The notes under the pieces are model-generated. The model saw nothing but the letters and a program-made list of their open reading frames with translations. It was not told the DNA's origin and ran no database searches. This document shows positions 6,282 to 6,794 of a stretch of 6,794 nucleotides of DNA, piece after piece. Origin of the DNA: JAAYDS01 sp039680625. GTDB lineage: Bacteria > Chloroflexota > Anaerolineae > UBA1429. Position 1 is the first letter of the stretch; each line of letters starts with the position of its first letter. Location of the stretch: assembly GCA_039680625.1 (NCBI GenBank), contig JBDKSN010000102.1, positions 1 to 6,794 of the forward strand, read 5' to 3'. A program made the translations under genes and the position numbers.

Positions 6282-6781
6282 GCGGTGCCAAAAGTGTCGC
6301 GTGAGAAGATCTGACGCCATTCCTTGCGGGCCCTCGCCGGAGGATTGCTGTCGGGCACGCCCAGGGGCGAACATGCCACAATAGCGAGGTCTTCGGGAAT
6401 GCCGCACAGGCGGCGCACTTCTTGCGGGTCAAAAGCCCCGATCCAGCATGTGCCATAGCCCAACGAGTGCGCGGCGAGGACGATGTTCTCCATAGCGATG
6501 GCCACGTCGACCTGGTACCACTTGGCGCTGACCTGGGGTAAGCCGCAGGCCACCAAGATGTAAGCCGCGTCGGCCATCCACATCTGACCATTGCAGGCCT
6601 GGGCTACGCGCTGCCTGAGTTCCGCGTCGCCCACGACGACGATGTGCCATGGCTGACGGTTGGCTGCGGAGGGGGCCTGGCGCCCTGCCTCGAGGATGGT
6701 TCGCAGGTCGTCCTCGGGGATGGCCGCTGGTTTGAAGCGGCGGATGCTTCGGCGAGTCATGATAGTGTCGATCGTTTCCAT
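6275..6781 (-). CDS. Nitroreductase-family FMN-dependent oxidoreductase
   Basis: 168 residues from ATG (6781) to TAG (6277-6275), with a GAGGGG ribosome-binding site three bases upstream, so the gene is complete. Family marks in order: RRSIRRF (10-16), the N-terminal FMN-phosphate motif; APSAANRQPW (36-45), the second FMN contact; a helix around VDVAIAMENIVLAAHSLGYGT (91-111) typical of the dimer core; CWIGAF (112-117); and an Arg/Lys-rich stretch PPARARKEW (147-155) near the C-terminus, where these enzymes make a last FMN contact. The family uses NAD(P)H to reduce nitroaromatics, quinones, flavins or other acceptors in the cytoplasm and works as a homodimer. At 168 residues it is at the short end of the family. 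The physiological substrate cannot be told. Only 13 bases of upstream sequence are in the window, so its promoter and operon partners are not visible. The PA14 gene starts 131 bp downstream with no evident shared role. Confidence 0.93.
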   Translation of the reverse strand: METIDTIMTRRSIRRFKPAAIPEDDLRTILEAGRQAPSAANRQPWHIVVVGDAELRQRVAQACNGQMWMADAAYILVACGLPQVSAKWYQVDVAIAMENIVLAAHSLGYGTCWIGAFDPQEVRRLCGIPEDLAIVACSPLGVPDSNPPARARKEWRQIFSRDTFGTAL

Positions 6782-6794
6782 AAGCCCCTCATTT

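Overview
The window is GC-rich and bacterial. It carries four protein genes, all on the minus strand, so transcription runs from high to low coordinates. Threonine/proline-rich 'TPTATPT' linkers, a Thr/Pro-rich lipoprotein and multi-PA14 surface proteins are typical of Chloroflexota (Anaerolineae, Chloroflexia and relatives). That assignment is an inference from protein style; no phylogenetic marker gene is present.

In transcription order: (i) 6781-6275, a complete short FMN-dependent nitroreductase-family enzyme; (ii) 6143-3120, a 1007-residue membrane-anchored extracellular protein with two small N-terminal domains, four PA14 domains and long Thr/Pro linkers; (iii) 3000-1630, a 12-helix major facilitator superfamily transporter; (iv) 1539 to beyond position 1, a CapA-type lipoprotein whose C-terminus lies outside the window. 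No RNA genes, CRISPR arrays, insertion sequences or integration sites were seen.

The intergenic regions are short but structured. Between the PA14 gene and the transporter gene lie a near-palindrome centred on the PA14 stop codon, a strong intrinsic terminator with a perfect 16-bp stem, and a good sigma70-type promoter whose -35 box sits inside the terminator's 3' arm. The 90-bp gap before the CapA gene holds another good promoter candidate. The 131-bp gap before the PA14 gene holds a weaker candidate with an inverted repeat next to its -10 box. The genes therefore look like separate transcription units or a loosely coupled series, not a tight operon, and no shared pathway is evident.

I do not see a clear new multi-gene system. 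The most unusual object is the PA14 protein: three closely similar PA14 domains packed together, a fourth divergent one that has lost the DDG motif and sits at the end of a 170-residue Thr/Pro stalk, and two cysteine-containing N-terminal domains, one resembling the protease inhibitor emfourin. The terminator/promoter arrangement at 3051-3136 is the most interesting non-coding signal.
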